Positions 11,077-19,934 of a stretch of 64,000 nucleotides of DNA are shown here, piece after piece. How positions within the stretch are numbered: the first letter of the stretch is position 1; each line of letters opens with the position of its first letter. Source of the DNA: an uncultured Saprospiraceae bacterium (GTDB lineage: Bacteria > Bacteroidota > Bacteroidia > Chitinophagales > Saprospiraceae). The stretch is from assembly GCA_943788055.1 (NCBI GenBank), contig CALSOU010000009.1, forward strand, positions 108,501-172,500. Reading direction: 5' to 3'. Below the pieces are notes generated by a model. The model was not told the DNA's origin. It saw nothing but the letters and a program-made list of their open reading frames with translations, and made no database searches. A program made the position numbers and the translations under genes.

Positions 11077-12222
11077 ATGAAATTTGCTACAAAAGTTATT
11101 CACGGAGGTTTAAAACCTGATCCCCTGACTGGCGCTGTCATGACGCCAATCTACCAGACATCCACTTTTGCACAAGAAAGTCCCGGTGTCCACAAAGGGT
11201 ATGCCTATGCAAGATCTAAAAATCCTACGCGTGAAGCTTTAGAAAACAGTCTTGCAGCGCTAGAAAATGGAAATCACGCTATATCCTTTGGGTCAGGGTT
11301 AGCAGCACAAGATGCGGTTATGAAAACGTTAAGTCCAGGCGACGAAGTTATTTCTACCAGCGATCTCTACGGCGGAACCTACCGCCAAATGATGAAAGTC
11401 TATGCTAAATATGGCATCAAGTTCCATTTCATCAATATGGATGATCCACAAAATATCCAATCTCATATCAATGGTCACACCAAACTAATCTGGCTTGAAA
11501 CGCCCACCAATCCCATGCTTAGTATTGTTGACATTGAAGCAATCACTAAAATAGCAAGAGCAAATGGTGTCTTATCACTAGTTGACAATACCTTTTCTTC
11601 GCCGTATTTACAAAACCCATTGAATCTGGGAGCAGATATAGTACTGCATTCAGCTACTAAATATCTAGGGGGACATAGTGACGTGGTCAATGGTGCGATC
11701 ATTGTCAATGATCAAGAACTACACAAGCAAATTCGATTCATTCAAAATTCATGCGGAGCAATTCCAGGGCCACAGGACTGCTTTCTTGTACTAAGAGGCA
11801 TAAAGACATTACATCTTCGAGTGCAACGCGCCTGTGATTCTGCAAGACTCATTGCATCACATTTAGCAGGACATGATAAAGTATCAAGAGTATTCTATCC
11901 TGGATTTACAGATCACAAGGGACATGAAGTAGCAAAAAGACAAATGCGCGATTTTGGAGGTATGCTTAGTTTTGACTTGAAAGCAAATACGCAGAAGGCT
12001 TCTTTCAAAGTCCTTAGTAATACCAACTATTTCACTCTTGCTGAATCCCTTGGTGGCGTGGAATCACTCATTGGACATCCAGCTAGTATGACACACGCGT
12101 CAATACCTAAAGAGGAACGAATCAAAGTGGGTTTGACGGATTCACTTATCAGACTAAGTGTCGGAGTTGAAGACCCTGATGATTTAATTAATGATCTAGA
12201 TCAAGCTCTAAGTAAAATCTAA
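11077..12222 (+). CDS. Cystathionine gamma-synthase/gamma-lyase family PLP enzyme
   Basis: A 381-residue fold-type I PLP enzyme of the Cys/Met metabolism family. The Schiff-base lysine is Lys195 in HSATKYLGGHSD. Asp170 in SLVDNTF contacts the PLP ring, and YARSKNPT with FGSGLAAQ form the cofactor phosphate pocket. The C-terminal ESLGGVESLIGHPASMTHA is diagnostic of the family. Sequence motifs alone do not separate cystathionine gamma-synthase, gamma-lyase and methionine gamma-lyase, and no other methionine gene flanks it. The next gene follows 4 bases later and is probably co-transcribed. Confidence 0.9.
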   Translation: MKFATKVIHGGLKPDPLTGAVMTPIYQTSTFAQESPGVHKGYAYARSKNPTREALENSLAALENGNHAISFGSGLAAQDAVMKTLSPGDEVISTSDLYGGTYRQMMKVYAKYGIKFHFINMDDPQNIQSHINGHTKLIWLETPTNPMLSIVDIEAITKIARANGVLSLVDNTFSSPYLQNPLNLGADIVLHSATKYLGGHSDVVNGAIIVNDQELHKQIRFIQNSCGAIPGPQDCFLVLRGIKTLHLRVQRACDSARLIASHLAGHDKVSRVFYPGFTDHKGHEVAKRQMRDFGGMLSFDLKANTQKASFKVLSNTNYFTLAESLGGVESLIGHPASMTHASIPKEERIKVGLTDSLIRLSVGVEDPDDLINDLDQALSKI

Positions 12223-12226
12223 TTGT

Positions 12227-12772
12227 ATGAAACGAATTTCACTTTATACTGCACTAGTTTTCGTAATCTTACTTTTAGGCATATTCGCATTAGGGTATAT
12301 GCTTGAAAGCACAAAGTTCGAACACAAAATCACAATACAGGCACCTATTGAGAAAGCTTTTAAAAACATAGCCAGTCACGAATTAAAGCCACTGCTTTAT
12401 CAAGATATTATAGCTGATGGAACGATTATCGAAGACTATGAAGAAGGCAATACATCAAAGGTCTGTTATGGAAACGAAGATCTAAAATGCTTTACTGAAG
12501 AAATCTTGAAGATAGATCCCTTAAATGAACTTTCAATCAAAACCGTTGAATCTAGATTCGTTACTACGACGAACATCTATTTTACGCCAGCCTATGTCCG
12601 CACGAAGCTACATATCATTGAAGAGATAAAAGGTATTACAGCATTCGATCGAGCCATGCTATATTTTATGAAAAATCCAGTTCTAAAGCATCGTAAAACG
12701 TACTATAGGCTCATCAAATCAGCTGTTGAATCAACTCCAGACTACGATATTAATCCTGAAGAACTGAAATAA
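12227..12772 (+). CDS. Membrane-anchored SRPBCC-like protein
   Basis: A 181-residue protein with one N-terminal membrane helix (about residues 5-27, LYTALVFVILLLGIFALGYM) and a domain that opens like the SRPBCC/polyketide-cyclase fold (EHKITIQAPIEKAFKNIAS). The pattern parallels the larger SRPBCC protein at 6.7 kb but lacks the GyrI-like part. No catalytic residues can be named. It lies 4 bases after the PLP enzyme gene. Function unknown; the fold assignment is moderate. Confidence 0.6.
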   Translation: MKRISLYTALVFVILLLGIFALGYMLESTKFEHKITIQAPIEKAFKNIASHELKPLLYQDIIADGTIIEDYEEGNTSKVCYGNEDLKCFTEEILKIDPLNELSIKTVESRFVTTTNIYFTPAYVRTKLHIIEEIKGITAFDRAMLYFMKNPVLKHRKTYYRLIKSAVESTPDYDINPEELK

Positions 12773-12844
12773 TAGTACAACAAGAAATCTAGCTACCTCG
12801 AAAATGGTAATAATTTCTTCATGTATGGTAATTAGTTTAATATG

Positions 12845-12852
12845 TATATTTG
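12845..12852 (+). promoter_or_regulatory. -7 promoter box upstream of the SIS-domain isomerase
   Basis: TATATTTG fits TAnnTTTG and lies about 80 bases before the chosen ATG. A TTG -33 box at ideal distance is absent. Confidence 0.45.
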
Positions 12853-12931
12853 AGGATTTTTAGGCGTAGTCAAACATATATACAAATGCACTTCGCCATT
12901 TAATTTGATCATAAATCACAAACATAATACT

Positions 12932-13924
12932 ATGATGAATCAACTAATTGCTCGATTTCCAGCTCAGCTCAAAGAAGCTTTGGAAATAGGAAGAGCAGCA
13001 AAAATCAATGCACCTGAACACGAAATTAGAAATATCTATGTCGCTGGATTAGGAGGGTCAGGAATTGGAGCTGATTTCGTACACGAGTTTGTAAAGAATG
13101 AGTGCACAGTGCCTTTTACGATTGGTAAAGGCTATCAAATTCCAGCCTCAGTTGGAAAAAACACCTTGGCTATTTGTTCTTCTTACTCTGGAAATACAGA
13201 GGAAACACTTGAGTCATACCATCAAATAGAAACAACAGGCGCTAAAGTCATAATTGTCACTTCAGGTGGCAAGCTTATGGAAATAGCAAAGGAAAAAGGC
13301 TACGATTACATTCAACTTCCGGGCGATTGGCCTTCTCCTAGAGCTTGTTTGGGATTCTCTCTTGTACAGCAATTGTTCATCCTAGAAAAATTGGGCCTAA
13401 CAGGTGACTCTTATACCAAAAGTATTGAGAAATCAATCGGACTTATTGAACGAGAGATGGAGGACATCAAAGTAGAAGCTCGTAAAATTGCGCAAGTCCT
13501 TGATAAAAAAATTCCAATTATCTACACAACAGACCGAATGGAATCCGTTGCTGTTCGTCTGAGACAACAGATTAACGAAAATGCCAAAATGCTTTGTTGG
13601 CATCATGTGATTCCTGAAATGAATCATAATGAATTAGTAGGATGGAAAGACAAGAGCGATAAGTGGGCGGTTATATATTTGAGAAATGAGGACGATTACG
13701 ATCGAAATGCTAAGCGAATAGATATCAATAAAGAGATTATCAGTAGTTACGCGGATGCAATAATAGAGATCTATAGTAAGGGTAATGACCTAGTCGAAAA
13801 GGCTATGTACCTCGCACACTTAGGCGACTGGATTTCCTGGTACCTAAGTAAACTTCACGGAGTCGATAGTATCGAAGTAGATGTTATTGATTACTTGAAA
13901 GGAGAGCTAGCAAAACTTAAGTAA
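12932..13924 (+). CDS. Bifunctional phosphoglucose/phosphomannose isomerase (SIS domain)
   Basis: A roughly 330-residue protein with two SIS domains. The first opens with YVAGLGGSGIGADFV and continues with CSSYSGNTEETLESY, the typical sugar-phosphate binding serine loop. The second carries the C-terminal isomerase signature region (NHNELVGWKD). This family interconverts glucose-6-phosphate or mannose-6-phosphate with fructose-6-phosphate. I take ATG 12932 (a second ATG follows at 12935); an upstream in-frame TTG at 12905 is less likely. Family members are common in Bacteroidota and archaea beside or instead of the classical Pgi. Confidence 0.88.
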   Translation: MMNQLIARFPAQLKEALEIGRAAKINAPEHEIRNIYVAGLGGSGIGADFVHEFVKNECTVPFTIGKGYQIPASVGKNTLAICSSYSGNTEETLESYHQIETTGAKVIIVTSGGKLMEIAKEKGYDYIQLPGDWPSPRACLGFSLVQQLFILEKLGLTGDSYTKSIEKSIGLIEREMEDIKVEARKIAQVLDKKIPIIYTTDRMESVAVRLRQQINENAKMLCWHHVIPEMNHNELVGWKDKSDKWAVIYLRNEDDYDRNAKRIDINKEIISSYADAIIEIYSKGNDLVEKAMYLAHLGDWISWYLSKLHGVDSIEVDVIDYLKGELAKLK

Positions 13925-13957
13925 TAGATAACAACAAGACTAATGAATGTAGCAATG

Positions 13958-13987
13958 AGCCGCCTTTGAAAAGAGGTGGCTTTTTTG
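13958..13987 (+). terminator. Terminator between convergent genes
   Basis: An 8-base stem (AGCCGCCT with AGGTGGCT, one G-T pair) and an 8-base loop, followed by TTTTTTG. It lies between the isomerase gene and the convergent glycosyltransferase gene. Confidence 0.8.
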
Positions 13988-13990
13988 TTT

Positions 13991-15109
13991 CTATGTTGTT
14001 CTTCTTCCACGCCAATTGTACGGACGACCGATCAAACCTGAAACTCCTGCAAAAAGAATATAGACAGCATGTACCAAAAAAGCTGGGATAAAGTATCTTA
14101 GTAAGTGTTTTTGCTTAAAGAACAGATTGACTTGCGTCAAAAAGGCGTAGTCTATCGTTCCTTTTATGAACAGCTGAAATAAAGCTATAAAAAACGATAG
14201 CCCTCCTGTAAATGGAATTAGTAAGAGGTTCAAAAAAATAGAGACAACAAGTACAAATATAAATGCGGATGCAAATCGATCTTTGGATGAGACGTAAGCT
14301 GTCGCTTTTGATGCCCATCTCCTTCTTTGCTGTATCAAATTATTCCAACCAGAAACTGCTTGAGTCGAGATAACTGCATCGCTATCTTTTTGGAAATGTA
14401 CTTTGAACTTATCCATCGAAATAAATTGATGTAATAAGAACACGTCATCGCCACTTGCAAGGTCTTTTCGAGGAATCTCCCCTACTTTACGGTACGCCTT
14501 TTGGGTGAAAGCCATATTTGCCCCATTAGCTAGGTAACTTCTCTCGGCCTTCAAACCTCCAGCCGTAACACCCATCATCGCGAGCATATCAAATGCTTGA
14601 AAACGCTCCACGAGATTACGATACTTGCCAATCTTGACGGGACCAAGCACCATATTGGCTGCTTTTGTCTGAAACGGACTCACCATTGAACGAATCCAAA
14701 ACTCAGGAACAATGCAATCGCTATCGGTACACAGAATTATACTACCTGTAGATTCAGAAAAGCCAGCTTCCAGTGCCTCTTTCTTAAAACCTTTTGGCTC
14801 TTGAAGTACGACCAGTCTATCCTCAGAAATACTACTCAGAATCTCATGCGTTTTATCAGTCGAACCATTATCAACTACAACTAATTGAAGTTTATCATGA
14901 GGATAGTCAGCTTTCAAAACCGATTCTATGCATGCACGAATATACCGCTCTTCATTATATGCTGCTATAACTACACTGACTGACTGAACTTCTGCTGACT
15001 TAATGCTGGAAATCGCAGTAGTCTCATTCCATCCATCTAGATAGGACATAATCAGAAATACATAGGCAATCGTAATACCTAGACTGAGAAGAAATAGAAT
15101 GTATATCAC
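13991..15109 (-). CDS. Membrane-associated family 2 glycosyltransferase
   Basis: A 372-residue GT-A fold glycosyltransferase. An N-terminal membrane helix (residues 1-22) is followed by the catalytic domain: VSVVIAAYNEE, VVVDNGSTDKT, the D-x-D-type CTDSDCIV and a Q-x-x-R-W-like IQQRRRWASK. Two or more membrane helices follow (about 285-360). The QRRRW motif and helix layout resemble cellulose-synthase-like or sterol-glucoside-type transferases that extend or export a glycan. Its GTG start shares one base with the stop of the upstream membrane protein gene, so the two are translationally coupled. Donor and acceptor unknown. Confidence 0.88.
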   Translation of the reverse strand: MIYILFLLSLGITIAYVFLIMSYLDGWNETTAISSIKSAEVQSVSVVIAAYNEERYIRACIESVLKADYPHDKLQLVVVDNGSTDKTHEILSSISEDRLVVLQEPKGFKKEALEAGFSESTGSIILCTDSDCIVPEFWIRSMVSPFQTKAANMVLGPVKIGKYRNLVERFQAFDMLAMMGVTAGGLKAERSYLANGANMAFTQKAYRKVGEIPRKDLASGDDVFLLHQFISMDKFKVHFQKDSDAVISTQAVSGWNNLIQQRRRWASKATAYVSSKDRFASAFIFVLVVSIFLNLLLIPFTGGLSFFIALFQLFIKGTIDYAFLTQVNLFFKQKHLLRYFIPAFLVHAVYILFAGVSGLIGRPYNWRGRRTT

Positions 15110-15546
15110 TATCTCCTCTCCCTATTTTTTTTCTCCATTTCTCGCAGTTCGAGATTCTTTTCTTCCAAAACCTCATACTCTACAAAGGTTTCTTGCTCTC
15201 GCTGGACTTGTTGACCTAGATCAAAGCCAGCTGATTTGGCCATACGGCCAAACAATGCACGCATCATCAAAATGAAGAAAACAATGGGATAGAGAAAAAC
15301 TGAAAACGCAATTGCACCTACACCGTACAATGGATTCCTTTTCAGTAGTGAAAAAGTATTCTTTACATAATCGACAATCACTTTATAATTTGCAATGGCA
15401 GCCACAATAAGAAACACCCATGCAAATAGTGTTGCGAATGCCCAGAATCCTTTGAGCACATAAAACATGATAACCGTAAACACGATTAATATCACAACAC
15501 TCACCACCGTTCCAGTTGTACCTCCCCTATTATTTCCTTGTATCAT
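15109..15546 (-). CDS. Small membrane protein coupled to the glycosyltransferase
   Basis: A 145-residue protein I do not recognise. It has three likely membrane helices (about residues 14-30, 34-50 and 75-97) and a highly charged C-terminal tail rich in Glu, Lys and Arg that could form a coiled coil. Its stop codon overlaps the start of the downstream glycosyltransferase gene by one base, which suggests a joint role in glycan assembly or positioning at the membrane. That role is inference from arrangement only. Confidence 0.65.
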   Translation of the reverse strand: MIQGNNRGGTTGTVVSVVILIVFTVIMFYVLKGFWAFATLFAWVFLIVAAIANYKVIVDYVKNTFSLLKRNPLYGVGAIAFSVFLYPIVFFILMMRALFGRMAKSAGFDLGQQVQREQETFVEYEVLEEKNLELREMEKKNRERR

Positions 15547-15665
15547 TTTACTTCTTATTTACAATTATAACCTTGTTTACGCTTTTTAGGTTTTTAATAA
15601 ATTCATTATCCGATAAGCGGTCTATATTCTTCGATCTGCTCCTTCCAAAATCAGACTTACAGCTT

Positions 15666-16001
15666 CTATCGAGATGCGCAACGTACACATCGAGTACTTT
15701 CGGGCATATACATTAAACGAGCCGCTTGAATGGTATTATTACACATCTTACATACTCCAAAGTCTTCATTATCAATATGAGTTAAGGCAATTCTTAGTTT
15801 GGTCAACTTAACTGTCTTAATCCGCATTGAAGCTTCAGCTACACTCTTATTATTGATCGCATCCATTCTACTTATGCGACCCAATGAATTTTCAGGACTT
15901 ACAGGCTTCGTATGCTCTTTCAACATAGCAATCTCTTTCTCACCTTCAGCGATTAAGGTTAAAATCCTTTCCTTGAGACTTGCCCGTTCATTCTTTCTCA
16001 T
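15666..16001 (-). CDS. TraR/DksA-type zinc finger protein
   Basis: A 111-residue protein with a helical N-terminal part (RKNERASLKERILTL...) and a C-terminal four-cysteine zinc finger, CKMCNNTIQAARLMYMPES then CVRC, as in the DksA/TraR family that binds the secondary channel of RNA polymerase. The frame is open 33 codons further upstream, but that extension is hydrophobic and reads like translated intergenic DNA, so ATG 16001 is preferred. It has no acidic coiled-coil tip (DxxDxA) typical of true DksA, so a direct stringent-response role is uncertain. Confidence 0.75.
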   Translation of the reverse strand: MRKNERASLKERILTLIAEGEKEIAMLKEHTKPVSPENSLGRISRMDAINNKSVAEASMRIKTVKLTKLRIALTHIDNEDFGVCKMCNNTIQAARLMYMPESTRCVRCASR

Positions 16002-16237
16002 TATGCTATCAAGCTTAATTCGTTCCTTACAAATATAAATAATTGCAGACGCATAATTTATTCTGTAAAAGATCATTAATAAATTGATGATGATCATCAA
16101 TAAAACACTTAGCTTATTACCTTAGACCTAATCCACATATTAACTGTAATTGGCCAGTATATTAAACTTTTCCATTTGGAATAGATTAGAAGTATACGAA
16201 AGTCTACTTCGGATAGTAGTCAGAGAATAAAAGATCT

Positions 16238-16597
16238 ATGCAATATACTTGGACATATACGGATCCTCTTAACACCATATACAATATCGGTCTTTACCAT
16301 GGGCACGATACTGGTCACGTGATGGTATATTGTAACGGAAGTATTGTAATAATAGATTTCAATATCCTTGAGCAGAAAAAGTACTCATTCTATGTAGGAG
16401 AGGAATTCTTTGAATTGTTCCTCAATAAGAATGAGGATGGAAGTTTTAGCTACGAATTGAAAATAAATAACACAGTCAATACGCCACTTAATAAACTGAG
16501 GAACGCTGAGCAAAAAAACTACAATACGCTTGCCCTTGTTCTAGGTATCGCCTTCGTTGTTATTATCGGTATTACGATTTACTTCAGTGTCAAATAG
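16238..16597 (+). CDS. Hypothetical tail-anchored protein
   Basis: A 119-residue protein not recognised. The first 90 residues are beta-rich and soluble-looking (alternating aromatic and polar residues), and the end carries one membrane helix (about 95-117, ALVLGIAFVVIIGITIYFSV), so it may be anchored by its C-terminus. The gene is convergent with the lipoprotein gene 3 bases away. Nothing in the neighbourhood suggests a function. Confidence 0.6.
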   Translation: MQYTWTYTDPLNTIYNIGLYHGHDTGHVMVYCNGSIVIIDFNILEQKKYSFYVGEEFFELFLNKNEDGSFSYELKINNTVNTPLNKLRNAEQKNYNTLALVLGIAFVVIIGITIYFSVK

Positions 16598-16600
16598 GAA

Positions 16601-17146
16601 TTACTTAACAGCGTCGTACATAAGTTCTACTGACTCTAGATCAAAGTTTCCAACAAGACCAGTTTGAAATAAATACTCAGTTTCACCTTGAATTTTGATT
16701 CTTCGAAAATCATAGGTGAGTTCGTCTCCCTTTTTTCTTTCAAAAATAAACCCTTGCTCATCCTCTTTTATGATACGAGAAAAAGATATCAATTGCTTGA
16801 TTGCCTCAAGCTCTTCTGTTTTTCGAACCTTAGCATCACTATTATAGAGTTGCCCTGCCGTAATTTGGATATAAAAGTCTTCTCCGTCTTTGATTGTTAT
16901 ATCTTGAAAGAGGCCCATATCCTTTTTCTTCACTTTGGCACCAACTGGAGCTTTGATTTTGATGGGAATACCTTCACTCATTAAATCCAACTCTTGTAAT
17001 TCAGATGCTGGAGATTTACATCCAGAACCAAGCATCACTATAACAAAACCGTATAGTAGGACTCTTCCTAACTTTATGTTTACAGTACTGATAATATTGG
17101 TAAGGTTTGAAATGGGTCGTTCTTTATATAGCATATTCAAATTCAT
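16601..17146 (-). CDS. Hypothetical lipoprotein
   Basis: A 181-residue protein with a hydrophobic segment ending in a lipobox, VMLGSGCKS (cysteine near residue 43). The signal sequence starts well inside the frame, so the true start may be a later codon close to KLGRVLLYG. The mature part is hydrophilic with no domain I recognise. It is probably a periplasmic or outer-membrane lipoprotein. It ends 3 bases from the convergent tail-anchored protein gene. Confidence 0.6.
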   Translation of the reverse strand: MNLNMLYKERPISNLTNIISTVNIKLGRVLLYGFVIVMLGSGCKSPASELQELDLMSEGIPIKIKAPVGAKVKKKDMGLFQDITIKDGEDFYIQITAGQLYNSDAKVRKTEELEAIKQLISFSRIIKEDEQGFIFERKKGDELTYDFRRIKIQGETEYLFQTGLVGNFDLESVELMYDAVK

Positions 17147-17235
17147 TTATTCTTGATTAATATAGCTGAGCATTAAACGTGGAGATGATTCATATTCGCA
17201 TCAATTCAATGGTAAATCTCGAGTTGCAGCAAATA

Positions 17236-17270
17236 TAAAAAAAGCCCTCTCAAATAAATGAGAAGGCTTC
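17236..17270 (-). terminator. Minus-strand terminator after the T9SS pseudogene
   Basis: Read on the minus strand, a 9-base stem with one mismatch (AGCCTTCTC with GAGAGGGCT) and an 8-base loop is followed by a T run. It lies just past the end of the decayed cargo gene. Confidence 0.75.
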
Positions 17271-17271
17271 A

Positions 17272-17721
17272 TCAATTGACATAATTGATACCTGAGATAT
17301 TTTCTTTTATTCGATTTTTTATAACCGACTTAACAAACTGTCCTGCTTCTGCAGTTATTACTACTCTTTAAAGGCCAGAATTCATCGGCTTCAAATCAAT
17401 TTCAGCATCCAGATAATCTTGATCGATTACTAACTTTCCATACATGTTAAATACCGAAACATGCGTAACTGGAAATTCTGAATCTACTCGGATCATATTG
17501 GCTGTCGGATTTGGATAAACTTCGACCTCTACTCCTTGACTTTCGAATAATACTGTTCTGATATATGAATATTCATACACGCCATCATTATCAATATCTC
17601 CATCAACTACCAAGGTCGCTCCTGACTGGACTACAATTGTTCCTCCATCGTTAAACAACTACGCCGATAGGCCAGAAGCAACAAGTAAGAGAAACACAAA
17701 AAATATATATTTTCTCATCAT
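17272..17721 (-). pseudogene. Decayed T9SS cargo gene with two in-frame stops
   Basis: Reading from ATG 17721, the frame opens with a signal peptide (RKYIFFVFLLLVASGLSA). It then meets TAG at 17659-17661, exactly where Bacteroidota signal peptides usually have Gln after Ala. It continues without a shift as LFNDGGTIVVQSGATLVVDG, a typical start of a repetitive surface protein. A type A T9SS sorting domain follows (VEVYPNPT...VFNMYGKLVI...MNSGL). TAA at 17368-17370 replaces the expected Tyr of SGLY, and the frame continues RVVITAEAGQFVKSVI to a TGA at 17272. Total length would be only about 150 codons, so a central part is probably also lost. A terminator remains downstream. Confidence 0.8.
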
Positions 17722-17980
17722 AAAAATTTATCAGATTATTTTTAATACAAACAATTTCAATGGCTAATCCTACTTATCTCGGAAACAGTACTTTTAAAAA
17801 TTGATTACAGACTATTACATATAGCTACCAACTTTCTACATATAACAACATTAATCCATTTTCTAGCAGAAAATTTAGTAATCGGTCTATTTTGACTAGT
17901 AACTGGTAATGTACTATGTACTAAAAATTAACCGATAGTCGCTCAGACTAAATATAAGACCCCCTAATAAATCAAAACGT

Positions 17981-18841
17981 CTATTTCGTTTTCGGTTTTT
18001 TATAAATTTTATTGTCAATCAGTCGAATCTCACCTGCCCAAACAGCCGTGCAAGCTACAATGTAGTCCGATTCATCCATAGATTCAACCGCCTTCAAAGT
18101 TCTTCCATCCACAATTTCAAAATATTCAGGTCTAAAGCCGTCGATCTTCATTCGATTAAAAGCATAAGCTCTCACTTCTTTCACAAAATGATTCTTCAAT
18201 CTTCGTTGGGCATAGTCCAAAGTCCTTTTGATGATTACAGCACGTTCTCGATTTCTGGGCGTAAGTCTCATATTTCTGGAACTCATGGCAAGTCCCGACT
18301 TTTCACGTTTGATAGGACAAACAACTAACATTGTAGGAATTTCATAATAATCGATCATGAATTGGACAATAGAGAACTGTTGAAAATCCTTTTGCCCCAA
18401 ATATAAATGACTTGGCTTCACAAGCTCGAGCAATCGCTTAACTACTTGAACAACTCCATCAAAATGACCGCCTCGAAAAGCGCCTTCCAATACCTCATCT
18501 AAGCCTTGTAGATCAATATCCGGGCTATCGCTAAATCCATTTGGATAAACCGTCTCAACATCAGGATAAAAAAGCAAATCACAGTCAATCTCTTCAAGTA
18601 ACGCTTTGTCAGCATCCAGTGTTCGAGGGTATTTTGCCAAATCAGTAGACTCATTAAACTGAGTCGGATTGACAAAAATGCTGCATACTGTAAAATCAGT
18701 TTGCCGCTTACTTCTTGCTATTAGGGACCCATGTCCTTCATGTAGTGCTCCTAAGGTAGGCACGAAACCGATCGTTTTTCCATCAGTTCTTAAGGATTCG
18801 AGCACTTCATCTAACTCGGCCTGTGATTTAATAAACTTCAT
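17981..18841 (-). CDS. panC: Pantothenate synthetase
   Basis: This enzyme joins pantoate and beta-alanine with ATP to make pantothenate, the precursor of coenzyme A. The 286-residue protein shows the family nucleotide-binding HxGH motif in PTLGALHEGHGSL, the FVNPTQF pantoate-site segment, YLGQKDFQQ, and the KREKSGLAMSSRN region that corresponds to the KMSKS-like loop. It starts 4 bases after the stop of the GH113-like gene, which suggests one transcript, though the two have no metabolic link that I can name. panB and panD are not in the window. Confidence 0.96.
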   Translation of the reverse strand: MKFIKSQAELDEVLESLRTDGKTIGFVPTLGALHEGHGSLIARSKRQTDFTVCSIFVNPTQFNESTDLAKYPRTLDADKALLEEIDCDLLFYPDVETVYPNGFSDSPDIDLQGLDEVLEGAFRGGHFDGVVQVVKRLLELVKPSHLYLGQKDFQQFSIVQFMIDYYEIPTMLVVCPIKREKSGLAMSSRNMRLTPRNRERAVIIKRTLDYAQRRLKNHFVKEVRAYAFNRMKIDGFRPEYFEIVDGRTLKAVESMDESDYIVACTAVWAGEIRLIDNKIYKKPKTK

Positions 18842-18845
18842 GTAT

Positions 18846-19892
18846 TTACCATTTGGTATACCATTCAGTCAACACAGATTGTGCCAGTTTATTCTGTGGG
18901 GTATAATCTCGTTCATTGTAGCCTTCCCCTCCTTGTCCAAAAGGGAACCACTTCCATAGAAAACCACCTGCCCAATAGGGCTCTTCGTCGAATACTTCAA
19001 AAAGCGCTTGATAACAATTGGACTGCGCTTTTTCATTAATTTGAAGTGAGCGAACCTTTTTTTCCAATTTCCAGGTTTCTCCACCTGCTCCATCAACACT
19101 AAGGTATCCGAACTCTGTAAAAACGATTTTACGATCGTACTTTTGAGATAATGTGGTCAATCTAGAGCAGATAGGCTTCCAAGCCTTTCGTAGTTCTTTC
19201 GTTCTTGGAAGAGGACTTTCGTCCAAAGGGAAGTATGCTGAGAGACCTATATAGTCTAAATCGCTCCAGAAGTTTACATCTTCAAATGAATCCCAATTTG
19301 CAGAATAAATCAATTTTCCACAGTAGATTTCACGAATCTCCAATATTAACTCAGGAAAATAATCAGGTCGAGCAGCTATATGTGCTTTGAGTTCCGTGCC
19401 AATGCATAGCATTTCAACTTCATTCTCAGCTGCCAATTGAGTGTAAAAGAGAATGAATTCTCGATACGAATCTTCCCATTGTTTCCACTCTTCTTCTGTA
19501 TCGAACTTTTGATCACCTATCCAACCATCTGGCGACCAAATTTGCGGTTTGAGCATTACGCTAATGTCATGTGATTTTGCGTAAGCTATTGTGGAAACAA
19601 TCCCTTCCGCCTTTTCGCCCCACCATTGACGATTCATATTGTATCCTATACTAGGTTTTCCAAGCCTGAAGAAGCCATACGGGACAGTTGATATCCATTC
19701 GGCCCCAGTGCTGTTGATTTCCTTCATTGGATCTGAAGGAAATGCTCTCGGGGGAGCAACCAAAGTTACTCCATCGATTCTATCATCGTCCGAAAATGTC
19801 AATGATGGAGAAAGTATGCTGTAATTCATATCTGTCAATTCCAGAGGAATGTGCATAATGATTAACATTAAGAAAGATATGAGGTATTGCAT
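18846..19892 (-). CDS. Glycoside hydrolase family 113-like protein
   Basis: A 348-residue TIM-barrel glycosidase. The N-terminus is a short hydrophobic segment that could be a signal peptide. The candidate acid/base glutamate lies in CIGTELKAH and the candidate nucleophile in VFTEFGYLS, arranged as in clan A enzymes. The segment from MLKPQIWSPDGWIGD to FYTQLAAENEVEMLCIGTEL is typical of the GH113 family, whose known members are beta-mannanases. The substrate here is untested. It lies between a T9SS-exported Kelch protein (42 bases upstream) and panC (4 bases downstream). Confidence 0.78.
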   Translation of the reverse strand: MQYLISFLMLIIMHIPLELTDMNYSILSPSLTFSDDDRIDGVTLVAPPRAFPSDPMKEINSTGAEWISTVPYGFFRLGKPSIGYNMNRQWWGEKAEGIVSTIAYAKSHDISVMLKPQIWSPDGWIGDQKFDTEEEWKQWEDSYREFILFYTQLAAENEVEMLCIGTELKAHIAARPDYFPELILEIREIYCGKLIYSANWDSFEDVNFWSDLDYIGLSAYFPLDESPLPRTKELRKAWKPICSRLTTLSQKYDRKIVFTEFGYLSVDGAGGETWKLEKKVRSLQINEKAQSNCYQALFEVFDEEPYWAGGFLWKWFPFGQGGEGYNERDYTPQNKLAQSVLTEWYTKW

Positions 19893-19934
19893 TCTTCATA
19901 TTTAGTTTAATAATACCCTTTCACTAGACAATTC

